56,873 nt of DNA from UBA946 sp031550725 (GCA_031550725.1 JAVBOH010000012.1:1-56873); one strand, 5' to 3'; positions 7,772-17,400 are shown, counted from the first letter of the stretch. The notes: generated by a model from the letters alone, not told the origin. Made by a program: numbers and translations.

Positions 7772-8122
7772 ATGAGTAAAATTTACAATGTAGACGGTTT
7801 AGGAAAAAATATCAAGTATGTACGAATGAATATTTGTCATATGACACAGGAGAAATTTTCTGAGGCAGTAAATCTATCGGTAGAACAGCTTAAAAAAATC
7901 GAAACAAATGCATCGCTTCCAAGTATTGCAAGCCTTTTTTCAATTGCAGACTATGCAAATATTCCGCTTGATTTGCTTTGCAGGGATGATATAAAAGCGT
8001 CCGAAATTTATACAGTCATTACACTCATGGAAGAATTAAAGGAACATGACGAAAATTACATTCATGGCATATGTGACATAATGACATCTCTTTATACAAG
8101 GCTTAGAAATGATAAGTTGTAA
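7772..8122 (+). CDS. XRE family helix-turn-helix regulator
   Basis: This 116-residue protein has an N-terminal lambda-repressor-like helix-turn-helix (residues 9-70: LGKNIKYVRMN, MTQEKFSEAVNLSVEQLKKI, LPSIASLFSIADYANIPLDL). A helical C-terminal tail of about 45 residues, probably for dimerisation, follows. ATG 7772 follows AAAGGAAG. The upstream region has several matching half sites, which fits autoregulation. The neighbour downstream is an HscC/J-protein operon with its own strong promoter, so control of that operon by this protein is possible but unproven. It may also be a remnant immunity-type repressor, though no phage genes are near. Confidence 0.85.
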   Translation: MSKIYNVDGLGKNIKYVRMNICHMTQEKFSEAVNLSVEQLKKIETNASLPSIASLFSIADYANIPLDLLCRDDIKASEIYTVITLMEELKEHDENYIHGICDIMTSLYTRLRNDKL

Positions 8123-8208
8123 TTATAGTGCGTTAAGTTAAACAACTATACAATAACAAAGTCAAGGGTTCATAATGTGAAATGCAAGTCCTTTTTAGCA
8201 CATATTTA

Positions 8209-8237
8209 TTGACACGGTATATTAATAATGTTATAAT
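8209..8237 (+). promoter_or_regulatory. SigA promoter of the hscC operon
   Basis: TTGACA (8209-8214), 17 bases, TATAAT (8232-8237): a perfect consensus promoter. Transcription should start near 8244, giving a leader of only about 40 bases. No CIRCE-like heat-shock repeat is seen, so expression is probably not under HrcA. Confidence 0.85.
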
Positions 8238-8285
8238 ATTTCTAATATAAATATGAAATTATTCACGACAGGAGCATGTATTGAA

Positions 8286-9962
8286 ATGGCTATAATAGGA
8301 ATTGACCTCGGAACAACAAACAGCCTTGCAGTATGCTATAAAGACGGCAAAGCTGAAATAATAAAAAATGCATTAGGTGATAATTTTACGCCATCGGTTG
8401 TAAGTATAGATGATAATGGCGAAATGCTTGTCGGTAAAATTGCAAAGGAACGCCTTATCTCAAACCCAGAATGCACCACATCGGAATTTAAACGTGATAT
8501 GGGAATGCGCAAAAAAATAAATTTAGGCAAGAAAAGTTTTTCGCCTGAGGAGCTTTCGGCACTTGTATTAAAAAAGATAAAAGAGGATGCTGAAAAATAT
8601 TTAGGTGAAACTGTTGATGAGGCTATAATCAGTGTGCCTGCATATTTTGATGACAATTGTCGAAATGCCACTAAGGCAGCAGCAAAAATAGCAGGACTAA
8701 AGGTTGAAAGGCTTGTTAATGAGCCATCAGCGGCGGCACTTGCATTCCAGTCCGAGCATGATTTTGATGACGGCACATTTATGGTAGTTGATTTTGGCGG
8801 CGGAACACTTGATGTATCTATCGTGGATTCATTTGACAGTGTTATGGAGATACTTGCAGTTGCAGGAAATAACCATCTAGGCGGCAAGGATTTTAATGAT
8901 GCCATTGTTGATTATTTTTGCAAAACAAATGAAATAAACAAAGCAGCACTTTCAAAGGATGACAGTGCTATAATATATAAGCTTGCAGAAAATTGTAAAA
9001 TTGCTTTAACTACAACAGCATCTACAATAATGATTGCAAACATTAATGATAAGCAATATTCATTAAAGCTTGATAATAATATGCTGATTGAAATAGGCTC
9101 GGAAATATTCAGCCAGATGACAATTCCAATCCGCAAGGCTTTAAAAGACAGCCGCTGTCCTATTGAAGAAATTGACGAAATAATTTTAGTTGGCGGCTCA
9201 TGTAAAATGCCCGTTGTAAAAGCATTTATTGAAATGATAACAAATAAAACACCTTGTACGGATATTGACCCTGACACAGCGATTGCATTAGGGGCTGGAA
9301 TTTTTGCAGGAATTAAGGACAGGAATGATAACCTCAAGGATATCATTCTGACAGATATATGTCCGTTTTCTCTTGGCACGAATGTACTTGATGAGCAAAC
9401 AGGCGAGGATGTCATGAGCTTCATTATCGAACGCAATACAATATTGCCGTCAAGTCATGAAAGAACATACTCCACCGCAGCCGATAATCAGACAAGAATG
9501 TTATTTAAGTTTTATCAGGGCGAAAACAGACTGCCTGATAAAAATTTATTTCTTGGTGAATTAGAGGTTGCTATCCCAGCAGCAAAGAGGCATCAGGAAG
9601 CCTGCAAGGTTAGAATGACTTATGATATCAATGGCATACTTGTTATTGAAGCGACAACACTTGAAGAAAACAAGGTATATCAAAAAACTATTTTAAGCAA
9701 AAGCGGCAACATGAGCGAGGCAGAATTAGCAGCTGCAGTGAAGCAGATGGAAAAGCTAAAAATCAGTCCTGCCGAAAAAGAAGAAAACCGACTTCTTATT
9801 GCTCGTGCAGACCGTCTTTACAGTGAGGTTTTATCGGAAGAACGTGATATTATTGGTATAAAATTAAGTGCATTTATATCAGCGTTAAATACGATGAATA
9901 ATCATGTTATCCGAAATACATATGATGACTTGAAAACATATCTTGATGAAATTGATTATTAA
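8286..9962 (+). CDS. hscC: HscC-type Hsp70 chaperone
   Basis: This 558-residue DnaK relative is about the size of Escherichia coli HscC (556) and shorter than DnaK. The ATPase domain has IGIDLGTTNSLAVCY (4-18), SVPAYFDD (about 117-124), the phosphate-2 loop VVDFGGGTLDVSI (about 167-179) and ILVGGSCKMPVV. The substrate domain has GTNVLDEQTG-type sequence, here SLGTNVLDEQ, and the helical lid is short. I start at ATG 8286, where family homology begins; an upstream ATG at 8253 would add 11 unlikely residues. Two J-like membrane proteins follow in the same operon. In E. coli, HscC likewise works with dedicated membrane J-proteins (DjlB/DjlC), so this operon is probably an equivalent system. Confidence 0.9.
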   Translation: MAIIGIDLGTTNSLAVCYKDGKAEIIKNALGDNFTPSVVSIDDNGEMLVGKIAKERLISNPECTTSEFKRDMGMRKKINLGKKSFSPEELSALVLKKIKEDAEKYLGETVDEAIISVPAYFDDNCRNATKAAAKIAGLKVERLVNEPSAAALAFQSEHDFDDGTFMVVDFGGGTLDVSIVDSFDSVMEILAVAGNNHLGGKDFNDAIVDYFCKTNEINKAALSKDDSAIIYKLAENCKIALTTTASTIMIANINDKQYSLKLDNNMLIEIGSEIFSQMTIPIRKALKDSRCPIEEIDEIILVGGSCKMPVVKAFIEMITNKTPCTDIDPDTAIALGAGIFAGIKDRNDNLKDIILTDICPFSLGTNVLDEQTGEDVMSFIIERNTILPSSHERTYSTAADNQTRMLFKFYQGENRLPDKNLFLGELEVAIPAAKRHQEACKVRMTYDINGILVIEATTLEENKVYQKTILSKSGNMSEAELAAAVKQMEKLKISPAEKEENRLLIARADRLYSEVLSEERDIIGIKLSAFISALNTMNNHVIRNTYDDLKTYLDEIDY

Positions 9963-9973
9963 GGAACATACTT

Positions 9974-10789
9974 ATGATATGGGATATACTCGAAATTGAG
10001 CCTACCTCTGACATTAAAAAGATAAAAAGAGCATATTCACGACTTGCCAAAATATATAATCCCGAGGAATGTCCTGACGAGTTCAGGAGGATTTATGATG
10101 CATATAAAATGGCATGTAAATATGCAAAGGGTGCCGAACGTTATAATAATTATAACGTTCAGGGCAATTTAAATGATTTACAGGAAAAGATACCAAAGCT
10201 TGATTTTTCATATGCATTATCTGAAAGTGCGGATGTTATCACAGAAGATGAAAAAACATCAAATTCATATGGATATGATTTTGACTGTGTAAATTTGGAC
10301 GATATTGATTATGATGACGAGCAGAATATATATACATCTGAGGATGATAAGCTGAAAAGGCTAAAGAAAAAAATGAGAAAGCTTGTAACAGATGAAAATA
10401 TGCGGGATAATTTATTGTTATGGGAGCAGTTTTTCGGGCATGATGATTTCCAATGCTTTATATATGACAACAGATTTAGAATGTTTGCATCGGACTTAAT
10501 TTTTGAAGTGCTTTTCACACCTGAAGCTGCACAGCTTATTGCGAATAACTTTGGCAGGAATTCGACAGCCGAGATAGTAATATTTTCACCAGTTCCAAAG
10601 TGGAAAGTCAGCATATTAGGCTTAGGCGGCAAAATTCAGCCACCCGAAAAAAGAATTAATCATATGCAGGGTACTGACTATGACCCAGGTATAATACTTA
10701 AGGATTTATGGAAAAGTTCGTTAGTCTTTATCGGTGTTATGTTAATATTTATAATTGTTGTATATGTTATGAGTTTGTATGGGTATTAG
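9974..10789 (+). CDS. Membrane-anchored J-domain-like protein, HPD replaced by NPE
   Basis: Residues 1-50 form a J-domain-like fold (MIWDILEIEPTSDIKKIKRA, then YSRLAKIYNPEECPDEFRRI). The invariant HPD that stimulates Hsp70 ATPase is replaced by Asn-Pro-Glu at residues 29-31. An acidic linker follows (about 60-115), then a conserved middle domain also found in the next gene (VTDENMRDNLLLWEQFF, about 138-200). A single C-terminal membrane helix (about 245-268) would leave the J-like domain in the cytosol. It begins 11 bases after hscC with an AAGGA site, so it is co-translated with its likely Hsp70 partner. Whether NPE still works with HscC is unknown. Confidence 0.8.
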   Translation: MIWDILEIEPTSDIKKIKRAYSRLAKIYNPEECPDEFRRIYDAYKMACKYAKGAERYNNYNVQGNLNDLQEKIPKLDFSYALSESADVITEDEKTSNSYGYDFDCVNLDDIDYDDEQNIYTSEDDKLKRLKKKMRKLVTDENMRDNLLLWEQFFGHDDFQCFIYDNRFRMFASDLIFEVLFTPEAAQLIANNFGRNSTAEIVIFSPVPKWKVSILGLGGKIQPPEKRINHMQGTDYDPGIILKDLWKSSLVFIGVMLIFIIVVYVMSLYGY

Positions 10790-10886
10790 GGTTAGCATGC
10801 TGTGGAATATCGAAGTTATTTTTGTTGAGGCTGGATATTATCCACCTATACATTATCGTCTTATTAAAGAGTGATGAAAAGGGGGT

Positions 10887-12173
10887 ATGAATAAAGGAAT
10901 GTGGTATATACTAGGTATAGAGCCAACGACTAATATAAAAGAAATAAAAAGGGCATATGCAAAGCTTGCCAAGCAATACAATCCCGAGGAACATCCTGAC
11001 GAGTTCAGGAGGATTTATGAAGCATATAAAACGGCTTGTGCTTATGCAAAAAATAGTCATCTGCATAATATTATAACTCTTGATATTTCATCGCATAAAT
11101 CACAAGATGATATAACGGATAATAATGATATTAATGAAGAAAAAAGTTCGGAGTATGATTTTTCTGATGTTGAAATAGAAAAGCCTAAGGTCACGCTTAA
11201 ATCAAAGGAGATACCTTTTGAATTTGATTTTCTTGATATAAAAGTATATAAAAAATCTGATTCTGACTATATTCCAGATGATGTTACACCTAAAGCACCA
11301 GAGTTTGATTTCAGCGGTGTTGAGCTTGATTTGGATTTGACGTATGACGATACTTATTGGTTTTCAAGCAACATACATAGTATCATTGCCAACATGGAAT
11401 ATCTTTTATCTGATGAAAATGAATACATAAGGTATACAGCATGGCAAAGGTTTTTTATTGAGAATGATATTGAGCCTATAAAAACTGAAATTGAATTTCG
11501 CAAAGCGGTATCAGATTTGTTAAAAAACAAGCTATTTCCAAAGCAAACAGCCATTTTACTGCAGCAGAAATTAGGCTATAACACCATAATCTATCCCGAT
11601 AAATATAATTCTAAAAGGTATCATGTCAATATAAAATCGGAGCTTTCTAAAAACGATTTACATAATCCTAATTCGCATATTAAAAGGAAACAAAAAACAG
11701 TATGGGATAATATTAAATCAGCATGCTTTATTATAACTATAATAGGAATTTTAGGGGCAGCAATTAATGTAGGCTATTCTGTTGATAATAAGCCGAAAAC
11801 ACCTGTAATGTCAGCACCAATAGTATCAATAGATACATCAATGAATGATGCAATTAATGCGATGATTTCTGAAGCTATAGAGCGAAACAGAAATGCATCA
11901 AATGATTATGGTATATATGGATGCATTGAATTTGAGGATTTTGATATTTATTTTGATGATGATTCATTTACTATGACAACTGACGATGAAGATATTTTTG
12001 GTAAATATAATGCGATTTACAACGAAGAAAAAAATATATATACCATTATGCTATGGGCTGAAGGGACTATGGTTCATAAAGCAGTTATAAGAGTAAGTTC
12101 CACAGAAAATTTTAGAGTTGCTGTTTTCATAGGCGCAGATTTAGAAAAGTGTGTTGGCGTATATAAGGATTAA
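10887..12173 (+). CDS. Second membrane-anchored J-domain-like protein, NPE motif
   Basis: This 428-residue paralogue of the preceding protein starts with MWYILGIEPTTNIKEIKRAY and has YNPEEHPDEFRRIYEAYK, again with NPE in place of HPD (residues 32-34). After an acidic linker comes the shared middle domain (about 170-235: LLSDENEYIRYTAWQRFFIE), one membrane helix (about 278-300: FIITIIGILGAAINVGYSV) and an extra C-terminal domain of about 120 residues, probably extracytoplasmic, with alternating Asp/Phe and beta-strand character (YGCIEFEDFDIYFDDDSFTM). The start may be ATG 10887 or ATG 10899; AAAGGGGG lies very close to the first. The gene ends at a strong terminator and closes the hscC operon. 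Confidence 0.78.
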   Translation: MNKGMWYILGIEPTTNIKEIKRAYAKLAKQYNPEEHPDEFRRIYEAYKTACAYAKNSHLHNIITLDISSHKSQDDITDNNDINEEKSSEYDFSDVEIEKPKVTLKSKEIPFEFDFLDIKVYKKSDSDYIPDDVTPKAPEFDFSGVELDLDLTYDDTYWFSSNIHSIIANMEYLLSDENEYIRYTAWQRFFIENDIEPIKTEIEFRKAVSDLLKNKLFPKQTAILLQQKLGYNTIIYPDKYNSKRYHVNIKSELSKNDLHNPNSHIKRKQKTVWDNIKSACFIITIIGILGAAINVGYSVDNKPKTPVMSAPIVSIDTSMNDAINAMISEAIERNRNASNDYGIYGCIEFEDFDIYFDDDSFTMTTDDEDIFGKYNAIYNEEKNIYTIMLWAEGTMVHKAVIRVSSTENFRVAVFIGADLEKCVGVYKD

Positions 12174-12178
12174 TATTT

Positions 12179-12210
12179 AAAAGGACTGCAAAAACAGTCC
12201 TTTTATTTTT
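12179..12210 (+). terminator. Rho-independent terminator of the hscC operon
   Basis: A 10-bp perfect stem, AAAAGGACTG with CAGTCCTTTT, around a 6-base loop is followed by a T-rich tail, starting 5 bases after the stop codon. Confidence 0.9.
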
Positions 12211-12332
12211 ATGGAAATCTGTCAATACTGTAATAATTGATTTTAAAAACGAAAGATTTCAGAAAGATTGTTATGTTAATATAATAGCACGGGGTAATAA
12301 AATCATCTGCAATAGAAAGGATAGAAATAAAA

Positions 12333-13022
12333 ATGAAAATGAAAATACTAACAACAGAAAATCTTGTAAAAAAATATGGCAATAATGATACACAGGTTTT
12401 AGCACTTGACGGTGTAAATTTTACCGTTGAAAAAGGTGAGTTTGTATCAATAGTCGGCACATCAGGCAGCGGCAAATCAACACTTCTTCATATGCTCGGA
12501 GGACTTGACAGAGCAACATCGGGTAATGTTACAGTTGACGGGCAGGAGATTTTTTCGCTTTCCGATAACGAGTTAACAATATTCAGACGACGTAAAATAG
12601 GTTTTATTTTTCAGAATTATAATTTAGTACCAGTACTCAATGTATATGAGAATATTGTGCTGCCGATTGAGCTTGATGGCTCTGTTCCAGACAGTGAATA
12701 TATCGATAATATCGTTGAGGTTTTAGGTTTAAAATCAAAGCTTTATAACCTGCCGTCACAGCTTTCAGGCGGACAGCAGCAAAGAGCGGCAATAGCCCGT
12801 GCGGTTGCATCAAAGCCTGCAATAATTTTGGCGGATGAGCCAACAGGAAACCTTGACAGCAAAACATCACAGGATGTTCTTGGTATGCTGAAAATCACAA
12901 GCGAGCGTTTTGGTCAGACAGTTGTTATGATTACTCATAACGAAGAAATTGCACAGCTTGCAGACAGAATTATTCGTATTGAGGATGGTAAAATTGTCAA
13001 ATGCGGTAAAAAAGGAGGTTGA
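12333..13022 (+). CDS. ABC transporter ATP-binding protein (MacB/BceA type)
   Basis: The 229-residue ATPase has Walker A GTSGSGKST (42-50), the Q loop FIFQNYNLVP (91-100), signature LSGGQQQR (144-151), Walker B IILADEPTG (164-172) and the H-loop VVMITHNEEIA. The LSGGQQQRAAIARA and LADEPTGNLD sequence is typical of ATPases that serve FtsX-like permeases (LolD/MacB/BceA group). It lies 9 bases before its permease gene and is followed by a response regulator and a histidine kinase. This order suggests a module that senses and removes antimicrobial peptides or other membrane-active compounds. The substrate is not visible from sequence. Confidence 0.93.
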   Translation: MKMKILTTENLVKKYGNNDTQVLALDGVNFTVEKGEFVSIVGTSGSGKSTLLHMLGGLDRATSGNVTVDGQEIFSLSDNELTIFRRRKIGFIFQNYNLVPVLNVYENIVLPIELDGSVPDSEYIDNIVEVLGLKSKLYNLPSQLSGGQQQRAAIARAVASKPAIILADEPTGNLDSKTSQDVLGMLKITSERFGQTVVMITHNEEIAQLADRIIRIEDGKIVKCGKKGG

Positions 13023-13031
13023 ATATAATAA

Positions 13032-15659
13032 ATGTTTAATGTTGAAAATAAAAAAGCCATTAAAATGCTTAGCAAAAAAAGTTATAAAAACAATGGCAGA
13101 CGAAATATAACTGCGATACTTGCAATAATACTGACTACTATACTTTTTACAGCTATTTTCACAGTTGGAATGGGATTAATAAAAAGTATGGAATATAATT
13201 CAATGCGTATGGCAGGCGGAATGGCGCATGGTACTTTCAAATATCTAAGCGATGAGCAGGCAGAAAAATTTCAAAAGCATGAACTGTTAAAAGAAGTGGG
13301 TATATCAAAATTAGCAGGATTTATCAGTGATGAAAAGCTGCTAAAACGTCCTGTTGAACTTGACTGCAAAAATAAAACAGATATGAAACTTTGTTTTATA
13401 GAGCTTTCCGGCGGTAAAATGCCAGAGCAGGAAAATGATATTGTTCTTGATACATCTGTGCTTGAAATGTTAGGCTTAGAGCAAAAAGCAGGACAGGAAA
13501 TAACACTTGAAACTAATATTGGAAATGGTGAAAAAGTTGTAATAACATATAATCTTTGCGGATGGTATGAGGGTGACTCGGCATTTATGACAAGTATAGG
13601 GCTTGTGTCGCAGGCATATATGGATAAATACCTCACAAACAGGGGACAGCAGTATTTGAAGGATTATGATATGGAAGGCTCAACAAACCTTAATATAATG
13701 TTTAAGAACAGTCTTAACATAGAAAATGACCTGCAAAAAGTCATTGAAGATATTGGATATTCAAACGATCAAACTTCACCAGATTATGTTCCATATGGCG
13801 TTAACTGGGCATACATGACAACATCACAAACGGAGGATAATATAAGTACAGTTATTGCAATAGCAGCTGCATTACTGCTCATTATGTTTACAGGATATCT
13901 TATTATATACAACATTTTTCAGATATCGGTTATAAAGGACATACGCTTTTATGGATTATTAAAAACCATTGGTACAACAGGAAAACAGATACACAAAATT
14001 CTTATTAATCAGGCTATGAAAATGTGTATAATCGGTATACCACTAGGACTTTTAGCTGGGTTTGGTGTTGGTGCAGCTATCTTGCCGCTTATCGCATCAC
14101 AGATGTATGGCGGCAAATCATATGTCAGCTTTAATCCGATTATATTTATAGGCTCGGCTGTTTTTGCGGCTGTAACTGTGCTTATAAGCTGTTCGAAGCC
14201 CGCTAAAACCGCTGCAAAAATATCTCCTGTTGAGGCAGTAAAATATAGTGGTGTTGACAACTCATATACAAAGAAAAATAAGAAATCAAAAAGCGGTGCA
14301 AAGCTATATAAAATGGCGTTTTCAAACCTCGGACGAAACAAAAAGCGTACCGTAATTGCAGTGCTTTCAATGTCACTTAGCCTTGTTTTGATGAATACGG
14401 TATTTTGCTTGTCAAACAGTCTTGACCTTGACAAATTTGTATCAAATATGATTGATGTTGATTATCAGCTTGCTCATGCCAGCTATTTCAATTTGAAATA
14501 CAGGGATGAAGAAATGCCAGTGAGCGACAGCTTTGCAGAAGCCTTTTCTTCACAGGATGGAATTATAGGCAGCGGCGGTATTTATACTGATTTTGAAAAA
14601 GTAATTTGCTCTGAATATGAGGGTGAAATTACAACATTGTGGGGTGATACTCAAACATATACAAAAGAAGATGGGGTAAGTACAGCAATTTATGCTATGG
14701 ATGATTTTGTTCTTGAAAATTTAAATATTGTTTCTGGTGAATACGATGCTGAAAAATTTGCAACAGGTGATTATGTTTTGCTTGGATGCAATACAGATGA
14801 TTTTGGCAATGTCGTCTTAGATTCAGTATTATACGATGTTGGAGATAAAATTACACTTAAAGAACAGACGAATTTTGAAATAAATCCAGACTTTGACCAT
14901 TATGATTACGATTTAGGTCAGTATATCGCTAAAGACGGCAGTATAATAAATACACCAATTATGCAGTATGAATATGAGGGAATGTCAAAAGAATATACAG
15001 TAATGGGGCTATATACAATGGGTTATACTAATACAAGCAGAAGCTATGGTGACAATGTCACTGCCGCTATGCCGATTGATGAATTTACCACATGGGGTAC
15101 AAGTCCTAAAATGATGACATATCTTGTTAATGCAGATAAATCATCCTATGAACAGCTTGATAGTTTTCTTGAGCAGTATACAACAGGAGTTGAGCCATCC
15201 ATGAATTACAATTCAAGGGACACATATAAAGATGAATTTATGCAGATGAAAAATATAATTTTGACAGTCGGCGGTGTATTAAGTATAATTATCGGTTTAA
15301 TCGGACTGCTTAATTTTGTGAATTCTATAAGCACAGGAATTATAGCAAGACAAAAGGAATTCGCAATGCTTAACAGTATCGGAATGACACGAACTCAGCT
15401 AAAAACAATGCTTGTTTATGAGGGCTTTTATTATGCATTTCTAACAGCAGGATTTTCACTGGTTATCGAATTTGCAGCAGCATACACAATCATAAAAACC
15501 TTGATTGACGGCGTGTGGTTTTTGAGCTTTAACGTGACATTTGTACCGATAATATCAGCATGCATTTTGCTTATAATATTTGCGGCGATAATACCAGTTA
15601 TGGTATACAGAAACAATGTTAATACATCGGTTGTCGAACAGCTAAGGTCAGCAGAATAA
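13032..15659 (+). CDS. FtsX-like ABC transporter permease
   Basis: This 875-residue membrane protein has an N-terminal transmembrane helix (about 26-50: ITAILAIILTTILFTAIFTV), a first extracytoplasmic domain (about 55-265), an FtsX-type core of three helices (about 275-395), another helix (about 435-460), a second large extracytoplasmic domain (about 470-735) and a second FtsX core (about 740-870: VGGVLSIIIGLIGLLNFVNS). This two-core layout is typical of permeases involved in macrolide, lipoprotein or peptide handling rather than solute import. It is translated right after its ATPase. No cleavable signal is expected. Confidence 0.9.
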   Translation: MFNVENKKAIKMLSKKSYKNNGRRNITAILAIILTTILFTAIFTVGMGLIKSMEYNSMRMAGGMAHGTFKYLSDEQAEKFQKHELLKEVGISKLAGFISDEKLLKRPVELDCKNKTDMKLCFIELSGGKMPEQENDIVLDTSVLEMLGLEQKAGQEITLETNIGNGEKVVITYNLCGWYEGDSAFMTSIGLVSQAYMDKYLTNRGQQYLKDYDMEGSTNLNIMFKNSLNIENDLQKVIEDIGYSNDQTSPDYVPYGVNWAYMTTSQTEDNISTVIAIAAALLLIMFTGYLIIYNIFQISVIKDIRFYGLLKTIGTTGKQIHKILINQAMKMCIIGIPLGLLAGFGVGAAILPLIASQMYGGKSYVSFNPIIFIGSAVFAAVTVLISCSKPAKTAAKISPVEAVKYSGVDNSYTKKNKKSKSGAKLYKMAFSNLGRNKKRTVIAVLSMSLSLVLMNTVFCLSNSLDLDKFVSNMIDVDYQLAHASYFNLKYRDEEMPVSDSFAEAFSSQDGIIGSGGIYTDFEKVICSEYEGEITTLWGDTQTYTKEDGVSTAIYAMDDFVLENLNIVSGEYDAEKFATGDYVLLGCNTDDFGNVVLDSVLYDVGDKITLKEQTNFEINPDFDHYDYDLGQYIAKDGSIINTPIMQYEYEGMSKEYTVMGLYTMGYTNTSRSYGDNVTAAMPIDEFTTWGTSPKMMTYLVNADKSSYEQLDSFLEQYTTGVEPSMNYNSRDTYKDEFMQMKNIILTVGGVLSIIIGLIGLLNFVNSISTGIIARQKEFAMLNSIGMTRTQLKTMLVYEGFYYAFLTAGFSLVIEFAAAYTIIKTLIDGVWFLSFNVTFVPIISACILLIIFAAIIPVMVYRNNVNTSVVEQLRSAE

Positions 15660-15695
15660 ATATTGAAATTATACATTTTATGTGGTATAATATTT

Positions 15696-15722
15696 GTAGG
15701 GGCGAACATCCTTGTTCGCCCG
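15696..15722. repeat. Single REP-like palindrome
   Basis: GTAG followed by GGGCGAAC, a 5-base loop and GTTCGCCCG: one copy of the GGGCGAAC-type element. It lies between the permease and response-regulator genes, inside the presumed four-gene operon, without an inverted partner. Confidence 0.8.
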
Positions 15723-15754
15723 CTTTTGTAACATATTAAAAGGAGGTATTGAGC

Positions 15755-16426
15755 ATGAATAACATTCTCATCGTCGAGGATGACAAAGCACTTGCAAGAG
15801 GTATATCACTTGCAATGGAGCAATCGGGATATAAAACCGAAATTGCAAATGATATTAAATCGGCAGAGAGAATTTTGTTATCTATGCCAATTAACCTCAT
15901 TTTGCTTGATATAAATTTGCCAGACGGAAACGGTCTTGATTTATGCCGTAAAATACGAAAAAAATCATCGGTACCAATATTAATGCTGACAATTAACGAT
16001 ATGGAAATTGACGAGGTTGCAGGACTTGAGGCTGGTGCTGATGATTATATCAGAAAGCCATTCAGCCTTGCTGTTTTGCGTGCAAGAGTGCAGTCTGTAA
16101 TAAGGCGTATGAAAACAAAAACAGATAATTACTATGAAACGTCGGAGTTCGTTTTTGACTTTGACAATATGATTTTTAGCAAAGGAAATACAGAGCTTAC
16201 TCTTAGTAAAACCGAGCAAAAGCTGCTTAAATATCTGATAGCAAACAAGGGTAATGTTTTAAGCAGGGATATTCTGCTTGATAAGGTTTGGAGCGGCGGA
16301 GATTATGTCGATGAAAATGCACTTTCTGTTACAGTTAAGCGACTGCGTGAAAAGCTTGAGGACGACAGCACAAATCCACATTATATAAAAACTGTGTATG
16401 GTATAGGATATCAATGGATAGTTTAA
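15755..16426 (+). CDS. OmpR/PhoB-type response regulator
   Basis: The N-terminal receiver (1-115) has the acidic pair VEDD (8-10), the phospho-acceptor Asp about 52 in LILLDINLPDGNG, Thr in MLTIND and Lys about 102 in DDYIRKPF. The C-terminal winged helix (about 130-223) contains LSKTEQKLLKYLI and VTVKRLREKLEDD. The start is ATG 15755 behind AAGGAGG; a TTG two codons upstream is less likely. It is paired with the histidine kinase at 16465 and follows the ABC transporter genes, which it probably controls. Confidence 0.93.
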   Translation: MNNILIVEDDKALARGISLAMEQSGYKTEIANDIKSAERILLSMPINLILLDINLPDGNGLDLCRKIRKKSSVPILMLTINDMEIDEVAGLEAGADDYIRKPFSLAVLRARVQSVIRRMKTKTDNYYETSEFVFDFDNMIFSKGNTELTLSKTEQKLLKYLIANKGNVLSRDILLDKVWSGGDYVDENALSVTVKRLREKLEDDSTNPHYIKTVYGIGYQWIV

Positions 16427-16464
16427 AAATAAATTAAGCGGCTTATAGAAAGGGTGGTATAAAT

Positions 16465-17397
16465 ATGAGTATTGTTCATAACGATATGTATTTTTATATC
16501 GCCATTTCTATAATAATTGCAGTAGTTGGAATTGCCTGTGTTGTTATATCTTTATCGAGATATTATAAGGTTAACAAAACTGTAAACAGGCTTGAAAAAA
16601 TGCTTGATGATGTAATAAATAACAGATTTAAAGAGGATAGCTTTGATGAAACAAAGATATCAAAGCTTGAGTCGAAGATGGCAGATTTTTTGTCACAAAG
16701 CAGCCTTTCATCTAAGAATATTGAAACTGAGCAGGAAAGAATAAAATCGCTGATAGCAGATATTTCGCACCAGACAAAAACACCTGTTGCGAATATCATG
16801 CTATACAGCGAACTGCTGAATGAATGTGAGTTAAATGACGATAGCATTGAGCTTGTTAAGCAGATAACAAGACAGAGTGAAAAGCTTGATTTTCTGATTA
16901 GCTCGCTTGTTAAAGCTTCAAGACTTGAAAATGGAATTATAGCAGTTTCACCTAAAACTCAGGATATCGTGCCTATGATAAATGATGTTATTGAAGCTGT
17001 AAATTCTAATGCTGCTGCTAAAAATATTAGTATAAATTCAGATAATTCTGAATGCTTGGAAGCAGTATTTGACAGGAAGTGGACGTTTGAGGCAATATAC
17101 AATATCCTTGATAATGCTGTGAAATACACGAATAAAAACGGGTATATAAACATAAAATTTTCGGAATACGAAATGTTTTTGCGTATTGATATTTCTGATA
17201 ATGGCATAGGTATATCGGAGGATGAAATCAGCAAAATATTTCTGCGTTTTTACAGGAGTGCAGCGGTTTCAGAGCAGGAGGGTGTTGGAATAGGATTGTA
17301 TCTAGCGAGAAGTATTATTACTGCCGAGGATGGATATATAAAGGTTTCTTCCGAGTTAGGCAAAGGCACAACATTTTCGGTATATTTGAAAAAATGA
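16465..17397 (+). CDS. Sensor histidine kinase with almost no external domain
   Basis: This 310-residue kinase has a single N-terminal membrane helix (about 9-32), preceded by only 8 residues outside, then a short linker. The dimerisation/phosphotransfer helix contains SHQTKTPVANI (His 102), and the ATPase domain has NILDNAVKYT, DNGIGI and GVGIGLYLARSI. Lack of an external sensor domain is typical of intramembrane-sensing kinases that read the state of a partner ABC transporter, as in Bce-type modules. Those usually have two membrane helices; here only one is seen. The stop codon is 3 bases from the stop of the convergent DUF255 gene. Confidence 0.9.
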   Translation: MSIVHNDMYFYIAISIIIAVVGIACVVISLSRYYKVNKTVNRLEKMLDDVINNRFKEDSFDETKISKLESKMADFLSQSSLSSKNIETEQERIKSLIADISHQTKTPVANIMLYSELLNECELNDDSIELVKQITRQSEKLDFLISSLVKASRLENGIIAVSPKTQDIVPMINDVIEAVNSNAAAKNISINSDNSECLEAVFDRKWTFEAIYNILDNAVKYTNKNGYINIKFSEYEMFLRIDISDNGIGISEDEISKIFLRFYRSAAVSEQEGVGIGLYLARSIITAEDGYIKVSSELGKGTTFSVYLKK

Positions 17398-17400
17398 TTG

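Noticed and set aside
8336..9436. Minus-strand frames opposite hscC
   Set aside because: Ser/Ile-rich products without ribosome sites or homology; they mirror Hsp70 codons.
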